A stretch of 64,000 nucleotides of DNA from Bosea sp. Tri-49 (GTDB taxonomy: Bacteria > Pseudomonadota > Alphaproteobacteria > Rhizobiales > Beijerinckiaceae), in assembly GCF_003952665.1 (NCBI RefSeq), contig NZ_CP017946.1, positions 4,338,501 through 4,402,500 on the forward strand, read 5' to 3'. The position numbers and the translations under genes were made by a program. Under the pieces are notes generated by a model, which was not told where the DNA came from, did no database searches, and worked only from the letters and a program-made list of their open reading frames with translations. Shown piece by piece: positions 26,933 to 35,797 of the stretch; within the stretch, counting starts at the first letter, position 1; every line of letters starts with the position of its first letter.

Positions 26933-27409
26933 CTCCCGCCCGACCTGCCTTGCCCGTCTCATTCCTGCGTCCGTCCTGTTCCAGGCCAGCCTGTGGCCGC
27001 AATTGGCGAGGTGCTATCGGCACGGCAGCCGGTCATGGCTCCCCTGAAGGACCCACGCCCGCAACCTGCGCAAAGCCACCGCTGCACGAAACCGGACGCC
27101 GCATGCGAAGTCTGCCGGCAGCCCGAATCAGTGCCACTGTAATCACCGCAGGACTCCGTCAGGAAGTGCTTAATCGATAGTAAAGGCCGAATGGCGATGG
27201 CCGCGACCGACGCGTCCTCGCGGCAAACAACAAGTAGAGGCCACTCAACAGTCGACGTCTATTAGTAGTGCCCGACGTACCCTATTGTGCTTCGAATACG
27301 ACAAAGCCCGGCACGAGGCCGGGCTTTCTCATCATTGCAGCCGCTGCCCGAAGGCAGGCTCCGCGCGGTATGGCGTCACTCGGCCGGCCGCTGCCGACCA
27401 GAACGCGGA
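26933..27409. promoter_or_regulatory. divL upstream region with GANTC and CtrA-like sites
   Basis: This 477-bp spacer separates divL from ahcY, both on the minus strand, and encodes no credible protein. Two CcrM methylation sites, GAATC (27125-27129) and GACTC (27152-27156), lie 22 bp apart. Beside them is a CtrA-like box TTAA-N7-TAAA at 27170-27184, one base off the TTAA-N7-TTAA consensus. They lie about 190-250 bp upstream of divL. The ahcY terminator sits at the far end. Confidence 0.5.
27303..27327 (-). terminator. terminator of ahcY
   Basis: Perfect 10-bp stem AAAGCCCGGC / GCCGGGCTTT with a 5-nt loop, 83 bp beyond the ahcY stop. The A/T-rich arm ends supply a short U stretch on either strand, so it could also block read-through in the opposite direction. 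Confidence 0.75.
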
Positions 27410-28810
27410 TCAGTAGCGGTAGAGTTCCGGCTTGAACGGGCCGGTCGGCGCCAGTCCGAGATACTTCGCCTGCGCATCGTTCAGCACGGTCAGCTTGGCG
27501 CCGACCTTGGCGAGATGCAGCGCCGCGACCTTCTCGTCGAGATGCTTGGGCAGGGTGTAGACCTTGTTCTCGTATTTGGCGTGGTGGTTCCAGAGCTCGA
27601 CCTGGGCCAGCGTCTGGTTCGAGAACGAGCAGGACATCACGAAGGACGGGTGGCCGGTGGCGTTGCCGAGATTCACCAGGCGGCCTTCCGAGAGCAGGAT
27701 GATGCGCTTGCCATCGGGGAACTCGACCTCGTCGACCTGCGGCTTGACGTTGTCCCACTTGAAGTTCTTCAGGCCGGCGACCTGAATCTCCGAGTCGAAA
27801 TGGCCGATATTGCAGACGATGGCGCGGTGCTTCATCGCGCGCATATGGTCGACGGTGATGACGTCGAGGTTGCCGGTGGCGGTCACGAAGATGTCGGCAC
27901 GCGGAGCGGCGTCCTCCATGGTGACGACCTCGTAGCCCTCCATCGCCGCCTGCAGCGCGCAGATCGGATCGATCTCGGTGACAAGCACGCGGCAGCCAGC
28001 CTGGCGCAGAGAGGCGGCCGAGCCCTTGCCGACATCGCCATAGCCGGCGACGAGCGCGACCTTGCCCGACATCATCACGTCGGTGCCGCGGCGGATGGCG
28101 TCGACCAGCGATTCACGGCAGCCATAGAGGTTGTCGAACTTCGACTTGGTGACGGAATCGTTGACGTTGATCGCCGGGAAGGGCAGGCGGCCGGCCTTGG
28201 CGAGATCGTAGAGGCGATGCACGCCGGTGGTGGTCTCCTCCGAGACACCCTTGATCGCGGCGCGGGTCTTGGTGAACCAGCCCGGATTGGCCTTGAGCTC
28301 GCGCTTGATCAGCTTGAAGAAGATCGTCTCTTCCTCATTGCCCGGCTTGTCGAGGAAGGCGGCATTGCCGGCCTCGGCTTCGGCGCCGAGGATGACCAGC
28401 ATGGTCAGGTCGCCGCCATCGTCGAGGATCATGTTCGGCGTGCCGCCATCGCCCCAAGTCGCGGTGCGCAGGACGTATTCCCAATAGTCCTCCAGCGTCT
28501 CGCCCTTGATGGCGAAGACCGGCACGCCGGACGCGGCGATCGCGGCGGCGGCGTGGTCCTGGGTCGAGAAGATGTTGCACGAGGACCAGCGCACATCGGC
28601 GCCGAGCTCGGTCAGCGTCTCGATCAGCACGGCGGTCTGGATGGTCATGTGCAGGCAGCCGGCGATGCGGGCGCCCTTCAGCGGGGCCTTGCCCTTGTGC
28701 TCGGCGCGGATCGCCATCAGGCCCGGCATCTCGTCCTGGGCCATGTTGATTTCCTTGCGGCCGTAATCCGCAAGGCTGATGTCCTTGACGACGTAATCCT
28801 GCTTCGACAC
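27410..28810 (-). CDS. ahcY: S-adenosylhomocysteine hydrolase
   Basis: 466 residues. Converts SAH to adenosine and homocysteine, recycling the methyl cycle. NAD-binding motif [19 protein letters not shown]; substrate residues in [27 protein letters not shown] and [17 protein letters not shown]; the C-terminal dimer tail ends KPELYRY as in all AhcY. The insertion relative to eukaryotic enzymes is normal for proteobacteria. GTG start with GGAG eight bases upstream. A palindromic operator lies 76 bp before the start, and a strong terminator follows. Confidence 0.98.
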   Translation of the reverse strand: MSKQDYVVKDISLADYGRKEINMAQDEMPGLMAIRAEHKGKAPLKGARIAGCLHMTIQTAVLIETLTELGADVRWSSCNIFSTQDHAAAAIAASGVPVFAIKGETLEDYWEYVLRTATWGDGGTPNMILDDGGDLTMLVILGAEAEAGNAAFLDKPGNEEETIFFKLIKRELKANPGWFTKTRAAIKGVSEETTTGVHRLYDLAKAGRLPFPAINVNDSVTKSKFDNLYGCRESLVDAIRRGTDVMMSGKVALVAGYGDVGKGSAASLRQAGCRVLVTEIDPICALQAAMEGYEVVTMEDAAPRADIFVTATGNLDVITVDHMRAMKHRAIVCNIGHFDSEIQVAGLKNFKWDNVKPQVDEVEFPDGKRIILLSEGRLVNLGNATGHPSFVMSCSFSNQTLAQVELWNHHAKYENKVYTLPKHLDEKVAALHLAKVGAKLTVLNDAQAKYLGLAPTGPFKPELYRY

Positions 28811-28886
28811 GGGGGCGCTCCAATCGATCGTGCTTTGAATGACGGCGGCTCTCTAGCAGGGTGCCCGTCGGAAGGCAATCAAAGAT

Positions 28887-28902
28887 ATAAAGATGTCTTT
28901 AT
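28887..28902. promoter_or_regulatory. palindromic operator upstream of ahcY (SahR-like)
   Basis: ATAAAGA-TG-TCTTTAT is a 7+7-bp inverted repeat. The motif AAAGAT(A/G)T is repeated directly beside it (28881-28896). The ArsR-family regulator SahR, which senses SAH, is known to control ahcY and methionine genes in proteobacteria through AAAGATATCTTT-like palindromes. The match is from memory, so the regulator identity is inference; the palindrome itself is plain. Confidence 0.55.
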
Positions 28903-29031
28903 GTGGCTGGCGCCTGAGCCTGACTCAGCCCTCATGCTCGCCCTCGTCGCGAACACCCACGTTACTGCCCGTGATCAAGGAAGACGTGACGGTCGTCGGA
29001 CAAGCCGACCATGACGAGGCATTGGCTACGG

Positions 29032-29169
29032 CTACCACCGCCATCGTCGTTCCCGCATGGCGCGCAGGGACATCCGCCCTCTGAAGAGAAGCACGAAAAA
29101 ACAGAGCAGCATGGCAACGGAGCCAATGGCTTTGGCGAAAGCCATCGATGCGACGATGGAGCCCCACAT
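29032..29169 (-). CDS. possible 45-residue single-TM membrane peptide
   Basis: A short frame starting 11 bp after the HPr stop on the same strand. It encodes 45 residues: an N-terminal hydrophobic helix spanning about residues 5-29 (including MLLCFFVLLF), then a strongly basic tail (RGRMSLRAMRERRWRW). Size, topology and position just after HPr suggest a small inner-membrane peptide in the PTS operon. No ribosome site is obvious and no homologue is recalled, so it may be chance. The rest of the spacer to ahcY holds the operator and no other gene. Confidence 0.3.
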   Translation of the reverse strand: MWGSIVASMAFAKAIGSVAMLLCFFVLLFRGRMSLRAMRERRWRW

Positions 29170-29180
29170 GGCCGAGAGGC

Positions 29181-29534
29181 CTACTCGCCCTCGCCGAACC
29201 TGTCGGCGACCAGCGCGCTGAGCGCCTGAAGCGCTTCCTTCGCATCAGCGCCCTTGGCGACCACGGTAATGCTTGAGCCGATGCCGGCCCCCAGCGTCAG
29301 GATACCCATGATCGAGGTGGCGCCGACCGTCTCGCCGCAGCGGCTGACAGTGATATCGGCATCAAACTGGCTGGCGCACTGCACGAATTTCGCCGTGGCG
29401 CGGGCGTGCAGGCCCTTCTTGTTGATGATCTGGAACTCGCCATAGACGGCGCCGGCCGGAATCTCGACCTCAGAGCAATCGCAATCCTCGTCGCGGACGT
29501 CTTCTTCGCGCATGTCCTGCACGCCGGACCTCAC
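29181..29534 (-). CDS. HPr-like phosphocarrier protein of the regulatory PTS
   Basis: 117 residues; the HPr domain occupies about 32-115. His43 in NKKGLHARATAKFV is the PEP-dependent phosphorylation site and Ser74 in GATSIMGILTLGAG is the HprK site. An unusual acidic N-terminal extension of about 30 residues includes two cysteines (DEDCDCSE). The GTG start overlaps the EIIA stop by 4 bp; a downstream ATG at 29513 would remove seven residues only. With EIIA and HprK next door but no sugar permease, it belongs to a signalling PTS that in rhizobia influences ChvGI and carbon use. Confidence 0.92.
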   Translation of the reverse strand: MRSGVQDMREEDVRDEDCDCSEVEIPAGAVYGEFQIINKKGLHARATAKFVQCASQFDADITVSRCGETVGATSIMGILTLGAGIGSSITVVAKGADAKEALQALSALVADRFGEGE

Positions 29535-29932
29535 TTGCCCGCCAGTACGCGGCTGGCGACCGTGATATACTTGCGGCCGGCATCCTGCGCGCTACTGACA
29601 GCTTCGTCGAGAGTCTTTTCCTCGCGCACACTGGCGAGCTTGATCAGCATTGGCAGGTTGACGCCGGCGACGACATCGATCCGGCCCGGCTCCATCACGG
29701 AGATGGCGAGGTTGGAGGGCGTACCGCCGAACATGTCGGTCAGGACGATGACGCCATTGCCGTTCTCGACCTGCTCCACCGCCGCGATGATGTCGCGTCG
29801 GCGACCCTCCATATCGTCATCGGGAGCGATGGCGATGGTGGCGAGGTTGGCCTGAGGGCCGACGACATGTTCGAGCGCGGCGCGGAATTCCGTCGCCAGG
29901 TGCCCATGCGTGACAAGCACGAGTCCGATCAT
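29531..29932 (-). CDS. PTS EIIA component, mannose/fructose type
   Basis: 133 residues. EIIA of the Man family; His9 in VLVTHGHLATEF is the phosphorylation site and VLTDMFGGTPSNLA is the family signature. No EIIB or EIIC is nearby, so it most likely has a regulatory role downstream of HPr. It lies 102 bp after hprK, and HPr overlaps its stop by 4 bp. Confidence 0.93.
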   Translation of the reverse strand: MIGLVLVTHGHLATEFRAALEHVVGPQANLATIAIAPDDDMEGRRRDIIAAVEQVENGNGVIVLTDMFGGTPSNLAISVMEPGRIDVVAGVNLPMLIKLASVREEKTLDEAVSSAQDAGRKYITVASRVLAGK

Positions 29933-30034
29933 TCAGTACCACCGGAGAGCGCCAACGGCGCCCGGACAAGGTCGCGGTTTATGCGGCAGGTGCGAAAGAT
30001 AGGCAAGGCTTGTCTCGAACTCCTCGAAACCAAT

Positions 30035-30487
30035 TCACCCCGGTCCGGCAAAGAGCGCAAGCGCTGCAAGCACTAGACGTTCGTCGCCAGCCGTCGGAAG
30101 CAGGAAGAGACGCGGCAGGGTGACGCCTGCAATGGTCTCGACCAGCGCCTCCGGCTCCGGCATGCGTTCGGGTTCCGAGCCGCAATCAATCACGAGCCGG
30201 ATCACCGCAGCGGCGAGATGCGGTTCCGGAGTCAGGCCGAGGCCGCGCCGCTCGACCAGCCCCTCGAGCGGCGATACCGGCCCAGCGACGACGCGGCCGG
30301 CCCGGACGGTGATTTCAGTGCGATCATCGGCAACCAACCGAGCAAAGCGGCCCTGGAGCTGCGCCAGGCCGATCAGCGCCAAAGCGAGGCTCGACTTGCC
30401 GACCCCCGAGGGGCCACGGATCAGGATGCCGGCCTCGCCGACGACGACGGCGTCGGCATGCAGGCGGAGCGGGGGAACAGAGCTCAT
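30035..30487 (-). CDS. hprK: HPr kinase/phosphorylase, short alphaproteobacterial form
   Basis: 150 residues, about half the size of Firmicutes HprK. Only the catalytic C-terminal domain is present: P-loop RGPSGVGKSSLALALIG (about 24-40), LVADDRTEI, and the LEGLVERRGLGL segment that aligns with the HprK signature. The N-terminal domain is absent, as is usual in alphaproteobacteria. It would phosphorylate HPr on Ser74. Start overlaps the chvG stop by 4 bp, tying PTS control to the ChvG sensor. Confidence 0.93.
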   Translation of the reverse strand: MSSVPPLRLHADAVVVGEAGILIRGPSGVGKSSLALALIGLAQLQGRFARLVADDRTEITVRAGRVVAGPVSPLEGLVERRGLGLTPEPHLAAAVIRLVIDCGSEPERMPEPEALVETIAGVTLPRLFLLPTAGDERLVLAALALFAGPG

Positions 30488-32277
30488 GCCGGCTGCGCCG
30501 CCGCCGGCAAACGCACGATGAAGCGGGCACCCAGACGCTGGTCCTCGCCCTCTGATTGCTCCGAGGTGTAGCGGTTCTCGGCCCGGATCGTACCGCGATG
30601 GGCCTCGACGATCTGACGTGAAATCGAGAGGCCGAGGCCGGAATTCTGGCCAAAGCCGCTCTCCGGCCGGTCGGTGTAGAAGCGCTCGAAAATCCGCTCG
30701 AGTGCATGTGGCGGAATGCCCGGACCGTCGTCCTCGACCGCGATCAGCACATCGCCGGCGACGCGCGATAGCTTGACCCTGACCGGCTTGTCCTTCGGCG
30801 AAAAGGAACGGGCGTTCTCGATCAGGTTGACGAGGACCTGGCCGAGGCGGGAATCGTGGCCGAACACCCGGAAGGGGTCGCCGCCCGGCCGCTGGCCGCG
30901 CCGGTCGACCGAAAGCTCGACGACCGGCTGGCCTTCCCGGCGAATCTGGTTCTGGACCGAGACGACCGCTTCGGCGAGCTGCGCCACGTCCAGCGGAGCG
31001 GCATCGTCGCGTGCGAGCTCGGCATCGAGGCGCGACGCCTCCGAGATGTCGGTGATCAACCGATCGAGCCGTTTCACATCGTGGCGGATCACCGCGAGCA
31101 GACGGCTGCGCGAGTCGTCGTTCTTTGCAAGTGGCAAGGTCTCGACGGCACTGCGTAGCGAGGTCAGCGGGTTCTTGAGTTCATGAGCGACATCGGCGGC
31201 GAAGCGCTCGATCGCCTCCATGCGATTGTACAGTGCCTGGGTCATCTCGCGGAACGAGCCGGAGAGATGGCCGATTTCGTCATGGCGACTTGAGAAATCC
31301 GGGACCTCCTCGCGCGACTTGACCCCGCGGCGGACGCGCTGGGCTGCATCGGCCAGCTTGCGGATCGGTTCGGCGATGGTGCCGGCAAGCAGCACCGAGA
31401 GCACGATCATCACGCCGGCCGCGACCACGAAGACCTGGAAGATGGCATAGCGCTCGGACGCGATGACAGCGTCGATGTCGCCGCCTTGCGTCGAGAGCAG
31501 CAGCGCGCCACGCACGGCCCGGAAGCGCTGCACCGGCACGGCGACCGAGACGATCGTCTCGCCGCGGGTGTTGACCCGCACCACGCTGGCCGGCGAGCCG
31601 GCCAGCGCGCGGGCGACCTCGGTGTAGGATCTGCCGTTGGCATTGGCGAAATCGTCGTAGGCCGGCACATCGGCACGGCCGAGCCGGTTGCGGAACAGGT
31701 TCCAGGTGCGCTCGAGCAGCGGCGGCTCGTCACTCTCGCCGATGCGCGGCAGGTCGAGCCGCAAAATGTCGCCGCGCGAATAGAGATTGCGCGAATCGAG
31801 CGTCAGCATTCCGTCCTTGTCGTAGATGCGGGCGCGCGTCTTGGTCGGCGTCACCAGCCGACGCAGAAGCGGGGCGACCTTTTCCGGGTTGATCGAGAAA
31901 TCCAGAGGGTCCTCGGCGATGGCGCCGCTCTCGCCAGCCTGCATCTGCAAGAGCTTGTCCGGATCGATCGCGATCGTGTCGGTCTCGACCGTAGCGGAGG
32001 CGGCGATGGCCCCGGCGATGATCTCGCCCTGCGTCAGCAGGCTCTGCACGCGCGCCTCGATCAGGCCCTCGCGGAACTGGTTGAGATAAAGGAACCCGAC
32101 GAGGAGGGCGACGAGGCCGGCGAGATTGAGGACGACGATGCGCCGGGTCAGGCTCGAGGCGGCCCGACCGGAGATGGCGCGCCAGACACGGCGACCGAAC
32201 AGCGCGGCGCGGCGGCGCAGCGTCAGCCCCGTCCGCGGCCCGCCAGCGCGAGCCCCTTCCTGTTCGATCGTAGCCAT
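30484..32277 (-). CDS. chvG: ChvG-type sensor histidine kinase
   Basis: About 597 residues. TM1 (IVVLNLAGLVALLVGFLYL), a large periplasmic sensor domain, TM2 (VFVVAAGVMIVLSVLLAGTI), HAMP, a DHp domain with phospho-His in FAADVAHELKNPLTSLRSA, then HATPase motifs NLIENARSF, EDDGPGIPPHA and GLGLSISRQIVEAH. ChvG/ExoS responds to acid and envelope conditions in rhizobia and Agrobacterium and phosphorylates ChvI. The start is the ATG at 32277; the longer frame reaches back into chvI. Operon chvI-chvG-hprK. Confidence 0.93.
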   Translation of the reverse strand: MATIEQEGARAGGPRTGLTLRRRAALFGRRVWRAISGRAASSLTRRIVVLNLAGLVALLVGFLYLNQFREGLIEARVQSLLTQGEIIAGAIAASATVETDTIAIDPDKLLQMQAGESGAIAEDPLDFSINPEKVAPLLRRLVTPTKTRARIYDKDGMLTLDSRNLYSRGDILRLDLPRIGESDEPPLLERTWNLFRNRLGRADVPAYDDFANANGRSYTEVARALAGSPASVVRVNTRGETIVSVAVPVQRFRAVRGALLLSTQGGDIDAVIASERYAIFQVFVVAAGVMIVLSVLLAGTIAEPIRKLADAAQRVRRGVKSREEVPDFSSRHDEIGHLSGSFREMTQALYNRMEAIERFAADVAHELKNPLTSLRSAVETLPLAKNDDSRSRLLAVIRHDVKRLDRLITDISEASRLDAELARDDAAPLDVAQLAEAVVSVQNQIRREGQPVVELSVDRRGQRPGGDPFRVFGHDSRLGQVLVNLIENARSFSPKDKPVRVKLSRVAGDVLIAVEDDGPGIPPHALERIFERFYTDRPESGFGQNSGLGLSISRQIVEAHRGTIRAENRYTSEQSEGEDQRLGARFIVRLPAAAQPA

Positions 32278-32341
32278 GAACGGCTCATATCCTGTCCCGG
32301 CGCCCGCGCAAACGCGGTCTTGGGCCGCGCCGGGGCGCGTC

Positions 32342-33043
32342 TCAGCCTTCCTTGAAGCGGTAGCCGACGCCATAGAGCGTCTCGATCATGTCGAACTCGA
32401 CATCGACCTGATTGAATTTTTTGCGCAGGCGCTTGATGTGGCTGTCGATGGTGCGATCGTCGACATAGACCTCGTCGTCATAGGCCGCGTCCATCAGCGC
32501 GTTGCGGCTCTTGACCACGCCCGGCCGCTGCGCCAGCGACTGCAGGATCAGGAATTCGGTGACGGTCAGCGTCACCGGCTCGCCCTTCCAGGTACAGGTG
32601 TGCCGCTCCGGATCCATGCGCAGCAAGCCGCGTTCCAGCGCCTTGGCGTCCTCCGAGCGGGCAGGCGCGCTCGCGTCCTTGCCGCCGGCGCGGCGCAGGA
32701 TCGCCTTGACGCGCTCGACCAGCAGGCGCTGCGAGAACGGCTTCCGGATGAAGTCGTCGGCACCCATCTTCAGGCCGAAGAGCTCGTCGATCTCCTCGTC
32801 CTTGGAAGTCAGGAAGATCACCGGCAGGTCGGATTTTTGACGCAGGCGGCGCAGCAGCTCCATCCCGTCCATGCGCGGCATCTTGATGTCGAAGATGGCG
32901 AGGTCGGGCGGATTCTGCTTCAGCCCGTCGAGGGCGGAGGCGCCATCCGTATAGGTCTGGATGCGATAGCCCTCGGCTTCCAATGCGATCGAAACCGAGG
33001 TCAGGATGTTGCGGTCGTCGTCGACCAGCGCAATGGTTGGCAT
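32342..33043 (-). CDS. chvI: ChvI-type response regulator (OmpR family)
   Basis: 233 residues. Receiver domain with acidic pocket ALVDDDRNI and phospho-Asp52 in [11 protein letters not shown], Lys in FIRKPFSQ; C-terminal winged helix with [21 protein letters not shown] and [16 protein letters not shown], ending [12 protein letters not shown]. The start has GGAAAA ten bases upstream and gives the standard length. chvG follows after 64 bp. Confidence 0.96.
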   Translation of the reverse strand: MPTIALVDDDRNILTSVSIALEAEGYRIQTYTDGASALDGLKQNPPDLAIFDIKMPRMDGMELLRRLRQKSDLPVIFLTSKDEEIDELFGLKMGADDFIRKPFSQRLLVERVKAILRRAGGKDASAPARSEDAKALERGLLRMDPERHTCTWKGEPVTLTVTEFLILQSLAQRPGVVKSRNALMDAAYDDEVYVDDRTIDSHIKRLRKKFNQVDVEFDMIETLYGVGYRFKEG

Positions 33044-33191
33044 AAGCTTTTCCAGCTCTTTGTGTTCTGGCGTTGCAATCAAAAGGGTCACTCTCGCGCG
33101 AGAGCGGCCAAAGCATGGCTGCAATCTAGCCAAGCCAAGGCGGTTTCGCTACGTCTCGCCTTCGAAAACACTTAAGACAGCGAAAAGTGCC

Positions 33192-33941
33192 ATGGCGACC
33201 GATCCGATCAGGCCGACCGATGCCAGTGCGCGCGGACTTGCACGAGGACTGCTGCGCAGCGCACGCTCGGCTTCCCTTGCGACGCTGACGCCGGACGGAC
33301 ACCCCTTCGCCAGCCTGACCAGCCTGGCGACAGATATCGACGGGACGCCACTGATCCTGGTCTCCTCGCTGTCGGGGCACACGGGCAATCTCATCGCCGA
33401 TCCGCGCTGCTCGCTCCTGATCGCGCCCGGCGGCAAGGGCGACCCGCTCGCCCATGCGCGGATCACGCTCATCGCCACGGCCGAGACGATCGAGCGCGAG
33501 ACAGAGTTCGGCCAGCGCGTGCGGCGCCGCTTCCTGGCGCGCCAGCCGAAAGCCTCGCTCTATGTCGATTTCCCCGATTTCTCTTTCTTCGCGCTCAGGC
33601 TCCAGCGCGCCAGCCTCAATGGCGGTTTCGGTCGCGCCTATGAGCTCGAGGCCAGCGACGTGCTCAGCGACTGCTCGCAGGCTGGGGCCCTGATCGAAGC
33701 CGAGGAAGGCGCGGTCGAGCATATGAACGAGGACCATGCCGAGGCGATCGAACTCTACGCCACCAAGCTCCTCGGCGGCGAGGACGGAGCCTGGCGCCTC
33801 TCCGGCGTCGACCCGGATGGCGCCGACCTGATGCTCGGCGACAGGGCGCTGCGTCTTCCTTTCGACGAGCCAGTGACCACACCGGACGCACTCCGCAAGA
33901 CACTCGTGACGCTCGCCGGGAGGGCACGTAGCGCGACCTGA
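33192..33941 (+). CDS. HugZ-like protein (pyridoxamine 5'-phosphate oxidase fold plus DUF2470)
   Basis: 249 residues. N-terminal split-barrel flavin/heme-binding domain (RGLLRSARSASLATLTPDGHPFASLTSLA, then the SGHTGNLIADPRCSLLI motif) and a C-terminal DUF2470 domain with VEHMNEDHAEAIELYA. This architecture is found in HugZ heme-degrading proteins and in uncharacterised relatives. The distinctive heme-ligand His is not assured here, so heme oxygenase activity is only a possibility. Lies between chvI and pckA, which are usually close neighbours in rhizobia. Confidence 0.82.
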   Translation: MATDPIRPTDASARGLARGLLRSARSASLATLTPDGHPFASLTSLATDIDGTPLILVSSLSGHTGNLIADPRCSLLIAPGGKGDPLAHARITLIATAETIERETEFGQRVRRRFLARQPKASLYVDFPDFSFFALRLQRASLNGGFGRAYELEASDVLSDCSQAGALIEAEEGAVEHMNEDHAEAIELYATKLLGGEDGAWRLSGVDPDGADLMLGDRALRLPFDEPVTTPDALRKTLVTLAGRARSAT

Positions 33942-34016
33942 ACGCGGCCATTCACCACAGCTGAATTTTCAAACGATTTAGGTTCGCGATCCTCATGCCC
34001 GGGCTATCGTCATGAC

Positions 34017-34045
34017 TTGAGCCGGCGTCGTCATCCGCCTAAAGA
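34017..34045 (+). promoter_or_regulatory. candidate promoter of pckA
   Basis: TTGAGC-N17-TAAAGA, 105 bp before the pckA start. Spacing is ideal, the -10 match is fair. It would place the two leader hairpins at 34061-34094 inside the mRNA. Confidence 0.35.
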
Positions 34046-34060
34046 GCGCTCCACTTCACC

Positions 34061-34094
34061 GGCCCATCGGGCCCATAGTGGGGCGTACCCCACT
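34061..34094 (+). promoter_or_regulatory. tandem hairpins in pckA leader
   Basis: GGCCC-ATC-GGGCC(C) at 34061-34074 is followed by AGTGGGG-CGTA-CCCCACT at 34077-34094, the latter a perfect 7-bp stem with a tetraloop. No T-run follows, so they are not simple terminators. They end 55 bp before the GTG start and may affect mRNA stability, or the second may be a protein-binding palindrome. Confidence 0.45.
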
Positions 34095-34149
34095 CCAATC
34101 ACGACGCCGGCATTGTCAGGCGGCGGCTTCTCGGCAGGAGGAATTGCCA

Positions 34150-35760
34150 GTGGAGACCATCGGTCACGTCAACCCGAATAGCGGCGCCGATAAATTCGGC
34201 TTCCGTGGGCTTAAGGCCGTCTACTGGAACTTCGAGGCGGCGCGCCTCTACGAGGAATCGCTGCGGCGCGGCGAATCACAGCTCGCCCGCGGCGGCGCGC
34301 TCTGCGCCGATACCGGCACCCATACCGGCCGCTCGCCCAAGGACAAGTTCGTCGTCAAGGACGCGCTGACCGAGAAGAGCGTTTGGTGGGAGAACAACGG
34401 CGCGATCTCGTCGGAGCAGTTCGAGACCCTGCTCGGCGACTTCCTAAAGCATGCCGAAGGCAAGGAGCTGTTCGCACAAGACCTCTATGGCGGCGCCGAT
34501 CCGGCTCACCGGGTGAAGGCACGGGTCTTTACCGAACTCGCCTGGCACTCGCTCTTCATCCGCAACCTCCTGATCCGGCCCGAGGCCGGCGAGATCGCGG
34601 GTTACGTGCCCGAGCTGACGATCGTCGACCTGCCGAGCTTCAGGGCGGCTCCGAAGCGCCATGGCTGCCGCAGCGAGACTGTCATCGCGATCGACTTCTC
34701 CCGCAAGATCGTGCTGATCGGCGGCTCTGCCTATGCCGGCGAGATGAAGAAATCGGTCTTCACCTATCTGAACTACACGCTGCCGGCCAAGGGCGTGGTG
34801 CCGATGCACTGCTCAGCCAATGTCGGCTCCAAGAATGATCCGGCGATCTTCTTCGGCCTCTCCGGCACCGGCAAGACCACCCTCTCGGCCGATCCCGACC
34901 GCACCCTGATCGGCGACGACGAGCATGGCTGGTCGAAGGACGGCATTTTCAACTTCGAGGGCGGCTGCTACGCCAAGACGATCCGCCTCTCGGCCGAGGC
35001 CGAGCCACAGATCTATGCGGCGTCGCAGCGCTTCGGCACCGTGCTCGAGAACATCGTCATGGATCCGATCTCGCGCGAGGTCGATTTCGACGATGAGAGC
35101 AAGACCGAAAACACCCGTTCGGCCTATCCGCTCGACGCCATCCCGAACGCCTCGCGCTCGGGCCGTGCCGGCACGCCGAAGAACATCGTGATGCTGACCG
35201 CCGACGCTTTCGGCGTGATGCCGCCGATCGCCAAGCTGACCCCGGCCGAGGCGATGTATCACTTCCTCTCCGGCTACACCGCCAAGGTCGCCGGCACCGA
35301 GCGCGGGCTCGTCGGCGTCCAGCCGGAGTTCTCGACCTGCTTCGGCTCGCCCTTCCTGCCGCGCCACCCGTCGGAATACGCCAACTTGCTGCGTGACTTC
35401 ATCGCCAAGCACCATGTCGACTGCTGGCTGGTGAACACCGGCTGGACCGGCGGCGGCTATGGCACCGGCCGGCGCATGCCGATCCGCGTCACGCGGCGGC
35501 TTTTGACCGCGGCGCTCGACGGTTCGCTCAACCGCGCCGATTTCCGCCGGGATCCGTATTTCGGTTTCGCCGTTCCCACTTCGGTGCCCGGCGTCGAGCC
35601 GCACATCCTCTACCCGGTCAAGACTTGGGCTGACAAAGCCGCCTTCGCCGAGACAGCGAAGAAGCTGATCGGCATGTTCGCGGAGAATTTCGCGAAGTTC
35701 GAGCCTCATGTCGACGACGCGGTGAAGGCGGCGGCGCCGACGAGCTCGCTCGCGGCTTGA
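34150..35760 (+). CDS. pckA: phosphoenolpyruvate carboxykinase (ATP)
   Basis: 536 residues, standard length. Converts oxaloacetate to PEP for gluconeogenesis on organic acids. Kinase-1a P-loop [16 protein letters not shown], metal-binding [23 protein letters not shown], the oxaloacetate site [11 protein letters not shown] and the [15 protein letters not shown] segment are all present. GTG start preceded by AGGAGG at ideal spacing. In S. meliloti pckA also neighbours chvI and its expression responds to carbon source. Confidence 0.98.
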   Translation: METIGHVNPNSGADKFGFRGLKAVYWNFEAARLYEESLRRGESQLARGGALCADTGTHTGRSPKDKFVVKDALTEKSVWWENNGAISSEQFETLLGDFLKHAEGKELFAQDLYGGADPAHRVKARVFTELAWHSLFIRNLLIRPEAGEIAGYVPELTIVDLPSFRAAPKRHGCRSETVIAIDFSRKIVLIGGSAYAGEMKKSVFTYLNYTLPAKGVVPMHCSANVGSKNDPAIFFGLSGTGKTTLSADPDRTLIGDDEHGWSKDGIFNFEGGCYAKTIRLSAEAEPQIYAASQRFGTVLENIVMDPISREVDFDDESKTENTRSAYPLDAIPNASRSGRAGTPKNIVMLTADAFGVMPPIAKLTPAEAMYHFLSGYTAKVAGTERGLVGVQPEFSTCFGSPFLPRHPSEYANLLRDFIAKHHVDCWLVNTGWTGGGYGTGRRMPIRVTRRLLTAALDGSLNRADFRRDPYFGFAVPTSVPGVEPHILYPVKTWADKAAFAETAKKLIGMFAENFAKFEPHVDDAVKAAAPTSSLAA

Positions 35761-35797
35761 GCGCAATCGGCGCAGAAGCGTGCTATGGGAGGCGGCG

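Noticed and set aside
28811..28886. SAH or SAM-II riboswitch in the ahcY leader
   Set aside because: The leader is short, with no recognisable conserved core; the palindrome better fits a protein operator.
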